Positions 42,591 through 51,311 of a DNA stretch of 64,000 nt are shown piece by piece; position 1 is the stretch's first letter; each line of letters starts with the position of its first letter. This DNA comes from Clostridiaceae bacterium Marseille-Q4145 (GTDB taxonomy: Bacteria; Bacillota; Clostridia; Lachnospirales; Lachnospiraceae). Location: NCBI GenBank assembly GCA_018223365.1, contig JAGTTP010000001.1, forward strand, positions 1,954,410-2,018,409, given 5' to 3'. The position numbers were made by a program, and so were the translations under genes. Under the pieces are notes generated by a model. It saw only the letters and a list, made by a program, of their open reading frames with translations, made no database searches and was not told where the DNA came from.

Positions 42591-43382
42591 ATGATATTAT
42601 CACAGATTGAACAGTACTGGACAGGAAGAGCAGAAGGCTATTCCCAGGTGAACCAGCATGAGCTGGCAACCGGGCAGGACCGGGTATGGCTTGTCGAGAT
42701 CCGTCGTCATCTGCCGGAAGGGGCGCTGAAGATTCTGGATGTTGGAACTGGTCCTGGATTTTTTGCCATTCTGCTCACCAAAGCAGGATATGATGTGACG
42801 GCAGTAGATTATACAGAAGCTATGCTGGAGGAGGCAAAGAAAAATGCGGGGGCACTTGCCTCCAGCATCCATTTTCAGAGAATGGATGCGCAGAAACTGG
42901 ATTTTCCGGATGGATACTTTGATGTAGTCATTTCCAGAAATCTGACCTGGAACCTGGAAGAGCCGGGAAAAGCTTATGCAGAATGGATGCGCGTGCTGAA
43001 AAAAGGCGGCCGCCTTCTGAATTTTGATGCTAACTGGTATCATCATCTCTTCGACGAGGAGAAGAGAAAAGAATACGAAGAGGACCGGAAACGGGTAGAG
43101 AATCTTCATCTGGATGACCATTATACCTGTACGGATATCGATGCCATGGAGGATATTGCAAGACAGATTCCCATGAGCAGAACCATGCGTCCGGCATGGG
43201 ATGTACAGGTGTTAAGAGACCGCCTTGGAAATGAAGTGGAAGCGGATGAAAAGGTCTGGGAGAGAGTCTGGGACTCAACGGAAAAAGCAAACTATGGGTC
43301 TACACCGATGTTTCTCGTCAGCGCTGTAAAAATGGGCGGAACAAAAGCTGTCTGTCCTAATAAGGAAGGATATACTTCATGA
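42591..43382 (+). CDS. Class I SAM-dependent methyltransferase
   Basis: Methyltransferase of the UbiE/Methyltransf_11 type; substrate unknown. SAM motif DVGTGPG at residues 50-56, acidic Asp73 in VDYTEAML, motif II-like segment FDVVISRNLTWNL near 108. The start at 42591 is chosen because AGGAGG (42577-42582) is 8 bases upstream; the in-frame ATG at 42585 is only 2 bases from it. That gives 263 residues. It overlaps the LysR gene by 4 bases (ATGA), so the two are coupled. Position at the head of a metal/corrinoid-type transport island suggests a small-molecule substrate, but this is not shown. Confidence 0.9.
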   Translation: MILSQIEQYWTGRAEGYSQVNQHELATGQDRVWLVEIRRHLPEGALKILDVGTGPGFFAILLTKAGYDVTAVDYTEAMLEEAKKNAGALASSIHFQRMDAQKLDFPDGYFDVVISRNLTWNLEEPGKAYAEWMRVLKKGGRLLNFDANWYHHLFDEEKRKEYEEDRKRVENLHLDDHYTCTDIDAMEDIARQIPMSRTMRPAWDVQVLRDRLGNEVEADEKVWERVWDSTEKANYGSTPMFLVSAVKMGGTKAVCPNKEGYTS

Positions 43383-44293
43383 TAGAAACCAAGCAGCTGC
43401 AGTACCTGGTAGTCTGCGCCCAGCTTCGGTCATTCAGTAAGGCAGCAGAAGCACTGTATACGACGCAGCCCAATGTGAGCAAAGTGATTCGTATGCTGGA
43501 AGAAGAGCTGGGATTTCCCGTATTTGTCCGTCAGAGCAGAGGAATTACGCTTACGGCCAGAGGACAGCGCGTCTATGAATATGCAAGCCGGGCCGTAGAA
43601 AATATAGAACAGTTAAAATCATTTTCCCGGATGGACAAGGGAGAAGAACTGCTGGCATCCTGGAATCCCAGTTCCTGGATGGCCTCCTGTTTTGCTGCCT
43701 TTTATCAGAAACATCGGCAGGAAGATGTCTGTTATCATGTAATGACGGCGGGAACGGAAGAAATACTGGAACGGTGCCAGACTGGGAAAGACGATATTGG
43801 ATTTGTCTATGTATTAGATGAGCAGATGCCATCCTTTCAGTACCGACTGGAATGTGCCGGACTTGTTTTTCAGGAACTGAAACAGACGAAAGAATATCTT
43901 TATTTTGGAAAAGATCATCCGTTGGCTGGTAAATCCGGTATTGAGGAAATTGCACTGGATGAGGTGCGCCTGGTGCAGTGTTATGAAGATGAGTATACAT
44001 TAGGTCGCAGGATGACGGAGGAAACAGACCGGATCTCACCGGCAGACCGTATGAAGATCTCGGTTATTACCAACAGTGACTATGTTATGAATGAACTGCT
44101 TGGAAAGACAGACCTTGGCAATGTGAGTGGTGGTTATCTGAGCCGCGAAAAAGAATCCCGGGGATATCCCGGATACTCACTTTACGGAGAAAAAGAACCG
44201 ATTCTGTTTGGCTGCGTCAGCCGTCAGGGAGAGACACTGGATGGATGGGCAGAACACTATCTGGAGTTTGTGCGAAGCAGATTACAAGAATAA
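43379..44293 (+). CDS. LysR-family transcriptional regulator (first)
   Basis: 304 residues with the N-terminal winged HTH (LRSFSKAAEALYTTQPNVSK at about 15-34, then RQSRGITLTARG) and a C-terminal effector-binding domain of two lobes. It overlaps the methyltransferase and is followed by a terminator and the cobalamin riboswitch. Likely targets are the adjacent importer or the methyltransferase itself. It resembles the second LysR of the island in the YTTQP HTH segment and the overall layout, so the two may be paralogues sensing related ligands. Confidence 0.92.
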   Translation: MIETKQLQYLVVCAQLRSFSKAAEALYTTQPNVSKVIRMLEEELGFPVFVRQSRGITLTARGQRVYEYASRAVENIEQLKSFSRMDKGEELLASWNPSSWMASCFAAFYQKHRQEDVCYHVMTAGTEEILERCQTGKDDIGFVYVLDEQMPSFQYRLECAGLVFQELKQTKEYLYFGKDHPLAGKSGIEEIALDEVRLVQCYEDEYTLGRRMTEETDRISPADRMKISVITNSDYVMNELLGKTDLGNVSGGYLSREKESRGYPGYSLYGEKEPILFGCVSRQGETLDGWAEHYLEFVRSRLQE

Positions 44294-44321
44294 TGCATAA
44301 CAGATAACATAAAATATATTC

Positions 44322-44375
44322 TAAAATGGAATATCTCCATACTCTTGCAGAGAAATGGGGATATTTTTTATTTTC
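44322..44375 (+). terminator. Terminator after the first LysR gene
   Basis: AATATCTCCAT pairs with ATGGGGATATT (one G-U pair), followed by a T-rich stretch. Confidence 0.8.
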
Positions 44376-44487
44376 AAATTTTTCGGAATGACGAAAATGA
44401 AGAGAAATAAGAGGGAGAATCAGATGAAATCGAAGCAAAATTGCAGAAGAGATGGATAAGATATAACGAAAAAGAATGTAAGCTTCG

Positions 44488-44516
44488 TTGACAAAAAGTT
44501 AAGAAAGTGTGAATAT
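44488..44516 (+). promoter_or_regulatory. Promoter upstream of the cobalamin riboswitch
   Basis: TTGACA at 44488-44493 and GAATAT at 44511-44516 with a 17-base spacer, immediately before the aptamer. Confidence 0.6.
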
Positions 44517-44539
44517 GAAAATACATGTTCATATGGTCG

Positions 44540-44715
44540 GCAATCGAGCCGCAAAAAATAAGTTCGAAGATGGATTCGATGAAAAGGGAATCCGGTGAGA
44601 GTCCGGAACGATCCCGTCACTGTAATAGTTGAGCCTGGAGCAGATGCCACTGGGGAGATGATTCCTGGGAAGGTGCTCTGGGTGTGGAAGCTAAAGTCAG
44701 GAGACCTGCTTGTTT
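44540..44715 (+). ncRNA. Cobalamin riboswitch aptamer
   Basis: Carries the conserved core in order: AAAAGGGAATCCGGTGAGAG (44582-44601), GTCACTGTAATAG (about 44616-44628), GCCACTGGG (about 44646-44654), GGGAAGGTGCTC (about 44668-44679) and AAGTCAGGAGACCTGC (44694-44709). The 5' boundary is approximate. It controls the importer that starts at 44913. The downstream terminator predicts repression when cobalamin is bound, so the importer would be made when B12 is scarce. Confidence 0.95.
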
Positions 44716-44806
44716 TTTGTCAGAAAGAGTTCTTGCGGAAGACGAGATAATTCTTACCTGGAAAATCCATGTTTTAAGGGGATAGTGCGTAAAAGGGTGA
44801 GGGTAA

Positions 44807-44832
44807 AGTCGGATGTAGATCCGGCTTTTTTT
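44807..44832 (+). terminator. Expression-platform terminator of the cobalamin riboswitch
   Basis: AGTCGGAT and ATCCGGCT pair around GTAG, then seven T residues at 44826-44832. Lies about 80 bases before the importer's first gene. Confidence 0.88.
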
Positions 44833-44912
44833 ATGCGTAATTTTTAAGTGGGAGACGAATTGATAGTGCAGACAGCGCTGGCAGATGAATGAAATAAGAA
44901 AGGATAGAGAAT

Positions 44913-46502
44913 ATGAAAAACACCAAGAAATGTATCAGTTTAACTCTGGCAGCAGCTTTGCTGCTGACTGGCTGCGGCGGTGGAGCATCCGATAACAGCG
45001 GAAGCACTTCTGCTGCGAATGATGGAGATAAGAAAGTACTTACTTTCGGATGCCAGATGTATACCGATGGTATTGTAAATAGCGTTACCGATGAGAACGG
45101 TGGATGGAACGCCATGCGTTACGGTATCACCGAGGGACTGTTCAAGTTCAACGACAGCATGGAAGTAGAGCCGTGGCTTGCTGACAGCTACACCGTAAAT
45201 GATGAGCATACCGAGTGGGTCATCACCCTGAAAGACGGAATCAAATTCTCTGACGGCTGTGATCTGACTCCGACCAAAGTAAAGGAGTGCTTTGAATATC
45301 TGAAAGAGATGGGACCGAGCGGCTCTGCAAAACCGCAGAAATATCTGGAGTTCGAGGCAACCATTACTGCAGATGATGCAGCAAATACCCTGACCATCCA
45401 GACAACTCAGCCCTATGCCAACCTTCCGGGACAGCTGGCACATCCGACCATGGCAATTGTTGACGTGGCAGATACGGAGAACTTTGACAATGGCACCATC
45501 GGAACCGGCCCGTATATGATTGAGACTTTTAATGGTGTAGGTGTAGGCTATGATTTGGCAGCAAACCCGAACTACCGTGAGGAAGTTCCCTATGACGAAG
45601 TAAAGCTGATGTACATGGGTGATGCTTCTGCCAAGACTATGGCGCTGCAGAGTGGACAGGTTGATCTGGTAGAGAACATTACCAATGTATCTGATATCCA
45701 GGATTTCAAAGATAATCCTGATTTCACGGTAGATATTGCTTCTGGTGTTCGCTGCGGTTTCAGCTGGATGAACTTTGACGGCATCCTTGGCAACAAGACT
45801 CTGCGTCAGGCAATCCTGATGGGCATTGACTATGATACCATCTGCAACTCCAAGACTATTGGAGGCCTGTATACTCCTGGATTCTCCATACTGCCGTCTA
45901 CCTTAAGCTATGGGTATGACAAACTGACCAACCCCTATACCTATGATCCGGAAGGTGCAAAGAAGCTCCTTGACGATGCAGGAATTGTGGATACTGACGG
46001 AGACGGAATCCGTGAACTGGATGGACAGAATATCAATCTGCACTACGTTTCCTATGAGAACCGTCTGCTGAACGATTTCTCTAATGCACATATTCAGTAT
46101 CTGGCAGAGATCGGTATCGGATGCACCGCAGACTATGGCAGCTCTGATGACCAGTGGAGCAAACTTGCTGCCGGAGACTATGATATCAACAACAATAACT
46201 GGATCACCGTAGGTACCGGAGATCCCTATGCCTTTATGGCAAACTGGGCAACCGATACGACTTACTGCGGATACTCCAATCCGGAATATGATGCACTGTT
46301 CGAGCAGCTGAAGAGTGAGATGGATGGGGACAAACGTGCAGACCTGATCTTCCAGATGCAGCAGATTCTGGTAGATGATGCAGCAGTTCTGATCGACGGT
46401 TACTACAACTCTTCCATGATTTACTCCAAGAATGTAGGAAATGCACATATCCATACGGCAGACTACTACTGGCTGACCACCGAGATTACCCCGGCTGAGT
46501 AA
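44913..46502 (+). CDS. Opp/Nik-type ABC importer, substrate-binding lipoprotein (first importer)
   Basis: Extracellular receptor of a family-5 (peptide/nickel) ABC importer. A lipobox LLLTGCGG with Cys20 anchors it to the membrane. The mature part shows family segments such as EPWLADSY, TEWVITLKDGIKFSDG and the YDPEGAKKLLDDAG block. 529 residues. First gene after the riboswitch; genes follow in the order receptor, permease, permease, ATPase, ATPase. Family 5 binds peptides, nickel complexes, opine metallophores or other small molecules; the B12 switch favours a cobalt/nickel chelate or corrinoid-related cargo, by inference. Confidence 0.92.
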   Translation: MKNTKKCISLTLAAALLLTGCGGGASDNSGSTSAANDGDKKVLTFGCQMYTDGIVNSVTDENGGWNAMRYGITEGLFKFNDSMEVEPWLADSYTVNDEHTEWVITLKDGIKFSDGCDLTPTKVKECFEYLKEMGPSGSAKPQKYLEFEATITADDAANTLTIQTTQPYANLPGQLAHPTMAIVDVADTENFDNGTIGTGPYMIETFNGVGVGYDLAANPNYREEVPYDEVKLMYMGDASAKTMALQSGQVDLVENITNVSDIQDFKDNPDFTVDIASGVRCGFSWMNFDGILGNKTLRQAILMGIDYDTICNSKTIGGLYTPGFSILPSTLSYGYDKLTNPYTYDPEGAKKLLDDAGIVDTDGDGIRELDGQNINLHYVSYENRLLNDFSNAHIQYLAEIGIGCTADYGSSDDQWSKLAAGDYDINNNNWITVGTGDPYAFMANWATDTTYCGYSNPEYDALFEQLKSEMDGDKRADLIFQMQQILVDDAAVLIDGYYNSSMIYSKNVGNAHIHTADYYWLTTEITPAE

Positions 46503-46517
46503 GATTAAGTATTTATT

Positions 46518-46556
46518 ACCCCCATCCGTGCCCCTTGCGGCGGCCAGGGTGGGGGT
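46518..46556 (+). terminator. Intra-operon hairpin between receptor and permease genes
   Basis: ACCCCCATCC (46518-46527) pairs with GGGTGGGGGT (46547-46556), followed by TCTTTCGCTTTTTT. It likely causes partial termination or 3'-end protection, so that the receptor is made in excess over the membrane parts. Confidence 0.7.
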
Positions 46557-46595
46557 TCTTTCGCTTTTTTATTTTGATAGAAAGGAGCCATTGCC

Positions 46596-47534
46596 TTGAA
46601 TAAGAAACAGATTCTTCGTCGAATCTTACAGATTGCAATTGTATTGATTGGTATCAGTTTCGTAACATTTTTACTGACCTACCTGTCTCCTGGAGATCCG
46701 GTCCGTAACATGTTCTCCGCTACCGGCGTGATGCCGACGGAAGAACTGGTACAGCAGACCAGGGATGAGATGGGACTGAATGACCCGTTTTTCACCCAGT
46801 ATTTCCGCTGGCTGTTTAACTGCCTGCATGGTGATTTTGGAAAATCCTACAGCCTCAACAAACCAGTAGTGGAGCTTCTGGCAGCCCGTGTACTGCCGAC
46901 TTTGAAGCTGACCCTCATGTCACTGATTCTGATGTTGATAATAGCAGTGCCGCTGGGGGTTGCTTCTGCATTACATAAAGACGGTATCATCGACTATATT
47001 TGCCGTGCAGTGACCTTTGTCGGATGTGCGATGCCGAACTTCTGGGTAGGACTTCTCCTGATGATGCTGCTGTGTGTACAGATTCAGGTTTTCCCTGTTA
47101 TCGCTTCCGGCGGTGACTTTAAGAGTCTGTTTTTGCCGGCACTGACGCTGGCCATTGCAATGGCATCCAAATATACCAGACAGGTCCGGACTGCAGTTCT
47201 GGAGGAATTAAGTCAGGATTATGTGATCGGAGCAGAAGCCAGAGGTGTGAAACGTTCCACGATTATCTGGAAAAATGTATTTCCGAATGCATTGCTTCCG
47301 CTGATTACCATGCTGGGACTTTCCGTCGGAAGCCTTCTTGGTGGTACCAGCGTTGTAGAGGTGATCTTCTCTTATCCTGGACTTGGTAACCTGGCCGTTA
47401 CTGCGATTACTTCCAGCGACTACAACCTGATTCAGGGGTATGTACTCTGGATGGCGCTGATTTATATGGTCATTAACCTGATTGTGGATGCATCCTATGT
47501 CTATATTGATCCCCGGATGCGCTTGAAGAGGTAA
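46596..47534 (+). CDS. Opp/Nik-type ABC importer, first permease (DppB/NikB-like)
   Basis: Membrane subunit, 312 residues, six predicted helices. N-terminal helix IAIVLIGISFVTFLLTYLSP with the usual SPGDP, and the ATPase-contact EAA loop seen as EELSQDYVIGAEARGVKRST (about 200-219). TTG start at 46596, 8 bases after AAAGGAG. DppB-type permeases begin with this longer first outside loop. Partner of the next gene. Confidence 0.93.
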   Translation: MNKKQILRRILQIAIVLIGISFVTFLLTYLSPGDPVRNMFSATGVMPTEELVQQTRDEMGLNDPFFTQYFRWLFNCLHGDFGKSYSLNKPVVELLAARVLPTLKLTLMSLILMLIIAVPLGVASALHKDGIIDYICRAVTFVGCAMPNFWVGLLLMMLLCVQIQVFPVIASGGDFKSLFLPALTLAIAMASKYTRQVRTAVLEELSQDYVIGAEARGVKRSTIIWKNVFPNALLPLITMLGLSVGSLLGGTSVVEVIFSYPGLGNLAVTAITSSDYNLIQGYVLWMALIYMVINLIVDASYVYIDPRMRLKR

Positions 47535-47538
47535 GAAG

Positions 47539-48369
47539 ATGAAGAAGACGTTAAAATTTGTGAAAGAACATAAGCAGTTTACCTTTTTTGGAATTCTTGC
47601 CATTTTGATCATTCTGGCAGCTGTTTTTGCACCGGTACTTACCGGAGGTGTTGACCCGCTGAAAGGTTCTCTGACAGAGGCCCTGGAGGCACCGAGCAAA
47701 GCTCATATTTTCGGTACTGATAAAATGGGACGTGATATTTATGCCCGTGTGATTTACGGAGCCCGTGCATCCCTCACTTCTACCTTTGGTGTGGTTGTTC
47801 TTATTTTTCTGGTGGGAAGTGTAGTAGGTGTCATTGCCGGTTATTTCGGCGGAGCCGTTGATGCGGTTCTTATGCGTATTGCAGATATGATGCTGGCTTT
47901 CCCAGGCCTGGTTCTGGCACTGGCTGTGGCAGGTATCATGGGTGCAAGTATCCGTAATGCCATCATCGCAATTGTAGCTGTCAACTGGACCAAATATGCC
48001 CGTCTGGCGCGAAGTCTGGTTATGAAGATCCGTGACCGTGACTATGTATCCGCAGCCATTGTGACCGGTTCAAAAACGCCCTACATGCTGCTTCGTTATA
48101 TGCTGCCCAATGCATTGCCGACGCTGATTATCACAGCAGCTACGGATGTAGGCGGTATGATGCTGGAGATCGCAGCCTTGTCCTTCCTGGGATTTGGTGC
48201 AAAGCCGCCGACACCGGAATGGGGCTATATGCTGAATGAAGGTCGTGCCTGTATGCAGTCCGCACCCTGGATGATGCTGTATCCGGGCCTTGCAATTTTC
48301 TTTGTCGTTGTTGTATTTAACATGTTGGGAGATTCCATTCGGGATATCCTGGATCCGAGAGCAGAGTAA
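47539..48369 (+). CDS. Opp/Nik-type ABC importer, second permease (DppC/NikC-like)
   Basis: Second membrane subunit, 276 residues. Family signatures: the segment FGTDKMGRDIYARVIYGAR after the first helix (about 53-71) and the EAA loop KIRDRDYVSAAIVTGSKTPY (about 164-183). Normal length. Four bases separate it from the first permease and 12 bases from the ATPase gene. Confidence 0.94.
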   Translation: MKKTLKFVKEHKQFTFFGILAILIILAAVFAPVLTGGVDPLKGSLTEALEAPSKAHIFGTDKMGRDIYARVIYGARASLTSTFGVVVLIFLVGSVVGVIAGYFGGAVDAVLMRIADMMLAFPGLVLALAVAGIMGASIRNAIIAIVAVNWTKYARLARSLVMKIRDRDYVSAAIVTGSKTPYMLLRYMLPNALPTLIITAATDVGGMMLEIAALSFLGFGAKPPTPEWGYMLNEGRACMQSAPWMMLYPGLAIFFVVVVFNMLGDSIRDILDPRAE

Positions 48370-48381
48370 GGAGGTAGGAAT

Positions 48382-49164
48382 ATGCTGAAAATTGATAATA
48401 TTACGATTGCGTATAAAGATGTTCCTACCGTTGTAGATTTCAGTCTCGATATGGCTCCGGGTCAGATTGTCAGTCTGGTAGGAGAGAGCGGAAGCGGTAA
48501 GACTACCGTGATTCGTGCGGTCTTAGGACTGCTTGCAGGCGGCGGTAAAGTAACCAAGGGGGATATTCTTTTTCATGGTACTTCTCTTCTTAAGAATACT
48601 CCGGAGCAGTGGAGAAAACTGCGCGGCAGTGAGATTTCCATGATTTTCCAGGACAGCGGTGCCATGATGAACCCGACCCGGAAGATTGGCTCTGTATTTA
48701 CAGAGTATCTGCAGACCCATGAAAAGATTTCCAAAAAGGATGCATGGGCAAAAGGGGAAGAGATGCTTGGAAAAATGCGTCTTCCGAGCCCGGATAATAT
48801 CATGCGTTCCTATCCGTTCCAGTTATCCGGCGGTATGCGTCAGCGTGTCGGTATTGCCATGGGTATGACGTATCAACCGAAACTTCTGTTGGCAGATGAG
48901 CCGACGAGTGCACTGGATGTAACTACCCAGGCACAGATTGTTCGCCAGATGATGGAATTAAGAGATGAATATGGAACCGGTATTATTGTTGTTACCCATA
49001 ACCTGGGTGTGGCAGCCTATATGTCCGACTATGTTGTGGTCATGAAAGATGGTCATATAGAAGATCAGGGAGACCGTGATCATATCCTGCATCATTCGGA
49101 AAATGAATACACCCGCAGACTGTTAAGCGCGGTACCTTCGATGGGAGGGGAATCTTATGTTTGA
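48382..49164 (+). CDS. Opp/Nik-type ABC importer, first ATPase (DppD/NikD-like)
   Basis: ATP-hydrolysing subunit, 260 residues. Walker A GESGSGKT near 34-41, Q-loop MIFQDSGAMMNP near 90, signature LSGGMRQR near 148, Walker B LLLADEPTSALD near 168 and switch His in VVTHN near 204. It lacks the C-terminal Cys-rich oligopeptide extension found in its partner. GGAGG precedes the ATG, and it overlaps the next gene by 8 bases. Confidence 0.94.
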   Translation: MLKIDNITIAYKDVPTVVDFSLDMAPGQIVSLVGESGSGKTTVIRAVLGLLAGGGKVTKGDILFHGTSLLKNTPEQWRKLRGSEISMIFQDSGAMMNPTRKIGSVFTEYLQTHEKISKKDAWAKGEEMLGKMRLPSPDNIMRSYPFQLSGGMRQRVGIAMGMTYQPKLLLADEPTSALDVTTQAQIVRQMMELRDEYGTGIIVVTHNLGVAAYMSDYVVVMKDGHIEDQGDRDHILHHSENEYTRRLLSAVPSMGGESYV

Positions 49165-50128
49165 ACATGATGAAGTTGTTTTGGAAGCAAAGCACATTAC
49201 CCGGCGTTTCCCAGCGTCTGACGGACGGACTTTGGTTGCCAATGATGATATTAACCTGAAATTTTATAAAGGAAAGACATTAGGATTGGTAGGAGAATCC
49301 GGCTGCGGAAAATCCACCTTCATGCGCTTTCTGGTGTCTCTGGACACCCCTTCTGAAGGAGAAATTCTTTATCGGGGCAAAGATATTACGAAACTGAAGG
49401 GAGAGGAACTGCGTCAGAACCGACAGAATATCCAGATGGTATTCCAGGATCCGACTTCTTCCTTTAACCCGAAGATGAAGATCCGGGATATCGTATGCGA
49501 ACCCCTTCTGAATTTTGACCGGATTAAGAAGAACGAAAAGGATGCAGCCTGCCGCCGTCTTCTGGAAATGGTAGAGCTGCCGGGAGATTTCGCAGACCGC
49601 TATCCCCACAATATGTCCGGCGGACAGCGGCAGCGTGTGGCAATTGCCCGTGCGCTGGCTCTGGAACCGGAGATCCTGATTCTGGATGAGGCAACTTCTG
49701 CACTGGATGTGTCCGTACAGAAGACAATTATTGAACTGATTGTAAAGCTTCAGAAAGAGAAGAATATTACCATCGGATTTATCTGCCATGATATTTCCCT
49801 GATTCAGTCCTGCGCTCATGAGGTGGCAGTGATGTATCTTGGAAATGTAGTGGAGGTATTGCCTGCCGAGGATCTGGCAGAGCATGCAGTGCATCCCTAT
49901 ACGAGGGCACTGATTGGCTCTATTTTTGATATTGGAATGGATTTCTCCAAACCGATTGAGGAGATCAAAGGAGAAGCTCCCAGTCCGCTGGATGTGCCGG
50001 CAGGATGCCCCTTCCGGGGACGCTGTCCGAAGGCAACGGAGCGGTGTGCAGTAGAAAAACCGAAACTCCATCAGATCGGAGCAGATCATGAAGTGGCCTG
50101 CCATCTGTTTGACAAGGAGGAGCAATAA
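49157..50128 (+). CDS. Opp/Nik-type ABC importer, second ATPase (DppF/NikE-like)
   Basis: 323 residues. Walker A GESGCGKS near 46-53, Q-loop MVFQDPTSSFNP near 95, signature MSGGQRQR near 154, Walker B ILILDEATSALD near 174, switch HD in ICHDIS. The C-terminus has the Opp/Dpp-specific extension with CPFRGRCPKATERC (about 283-296) and a further Cys near the end, which binds an iron-sulfur cluster in some family members. Overlaps the first ATPase gene by 8 bases. Confidence 0.94.
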   Translation: MFEHDEVVLEAKHITRRFPASDGRTLVANDDINLKFYKGKTLGLVGESGCGKSTFMRFLVSLDTPSEGEILYRGKDITKLKGEELRQNRQNIQMVFQDPTSSFNPKMKIRDIVCEPLLNFDRIKKNEKDAACRRLLEMVELPGDFADRYPHNMSGGQRQRVAIARALALEPEILILDEATSALDVSVQKTIIELIVKLQKEKNITIGFICHDISLIQSCAHEVAVMYLGNVVEVLPAEDLAEHAVHPYTRALIGSIFDIGMDFSKPIEEIKGEAPSPLDVPAGCPFRGRCPKATERCAVEKPKLHQIGADHEVACHLFDKEEQ

Positions 50129-50130
50129 AA

Positions 50131-51309
50131 TTGAAAAAACTGAAGAAAATCACAGCATTTTTGCTGGCACTGACTATGGTGTTAGCTATGACTTCCTGCG
50201 CAAAAAAAACAGAAGAAACGCACATCCATAAGATCGGTGTTCTTGTCTATGATCTGAAGGATGAGCAGGTACAGGCGTTCCGCGAGTATATGGAAGGCTA
50301 TATTGGAGAAAACTTTTCCGATGTGGATTTCCTGTATTCCGCCGGGGTAACCACAGATGCAGAGGAGATGGAATTCCTGAATAATGCTATTGCAGCAGGC
50401 GTGGAAGGAATTATTGCATTTAACAGTTTTGATATTGAGAAGGAAGTATCACTTTGTGCATCCCATGGAGTGTATTATCTCCGTCCCTCCAGTACGACAG
50501 ATCCGGAAGACTTTGCGAAAGTGGAAGATAATCCGTATTTTCTGGGATATTTTGGACCGGGAAATGAGATGGAATATGAGGCGGGGTATGATATGGGTGC
50601 TTATTTCGCCAAAGAGCAGATCTCTGACAGCTATTTTCTCTTAAGCGGAGGTGCGGGCACCAATGTGATGCATGAACAGCGTGCAGAAGGAATGCTTGAT
50701 GCCCTGCAGGAAGCCTACGGTGTTCAGTTCGATCAGAGCAGCATGGAGCTTGCATCAGCTTCTGAACCGGTCAGCGTGGAAGCAGGAACCTTAAAAGTAA
50801 CCGTATTTCCGGGGTATATCGGTGTGCCGGATGTGGGTGAGAAGGCTGTTGCAGCCTTTGAAAAAGAGCCTGCAGGTGTGGTTATGAGTACGATTCCGGT
50901 ACAGGCCATTGCAGATTCTCTGGGAGATGCAAGTCTTGGAACGGTTGACTGTTATACGGAAACCAATGGAGAACTCTTTAAAAACGGTCACTTGAAATAT
51001 CTGTGCGGTAAATATGAGTCCATCATTGGACCGGCCTTTGCAGCCATGTACAATGCGGTAACCGGATACAGTGAGGATTTCCGGGAAGATGGAAAAGCAT
51101 TTGCTATTCAGCAGGGCTTCTGGACTTCCACCGATTATCAGGATTTCCAGGAAAAATATGAGCTGTCTTCCGGCATTACTTTAAATGCCTACAGCTATGA
51201 AGACCTTCTGGAAGTGTGCAAAGCACATAATCCGAATGCAACCTTAAATGATCTGAAGGAACTTGCAGGTGCGTGGGACTTTGATTCCGCAGTACAGAGA
51301 AGGAAATAA
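50131..51309 (+). CDS. Orphan type-1 periplasmic-binding lipoprotein
   Basis: Lipoprotein with lipobox AMTSC (Cys22 region) and a two-lobed periplasmic-binding fold of the sugar/BMP type (HKIGVLVYDLKDEQVQAFRE at the start, GVEGIIAFNSFD, later SYFLLSGGAGTN). 392 residues. TTG start behind AGGAGG, 3 bases after the second ATPase, so it belongs to the riboswitch operon. Its fold differs from the family-5 receptor, and no type-1 permease is nearby. It may be an accessory capture or sensing protein for the same importer. I do not recognise the specific family. Confidence 0.8.
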   Translation: MKKLKKITAFLLALTMVLAMTSCAKKTEETHIHKIGVLVYDLKDEQVQAFREYMEGYIGENFSDVDFLYSAGVTTDAEEMEFLNNAIAAGVEGIIAFNSFDIEKEVSLCASHGVYYLRPSSTTDPEDFAKVEDNPYFLGYFGPGNEMEYEAGYDMGAYFAKEQISDSYFLLSGGAGTNVMHEQRAEGMLDALQEAYGVQFDQSSMELASASEPVSVEAGTLKVTVFPGYIGVPDVGEKAVAAFEKEPAGVVMSTIPVQAIADSLGDASLGTVDCYTETNGELFKNGHLKYLCGKYESIIGPAFAAMYNAVTGYSEDFREDGKAFAIQQGFWTSTDYQDFQEKYELSSGITLNAYSYEDLLEVCKAHNPNATLNDLKELAGAWDFDSAVQRRK

Positions 51310-51311
51310 AG

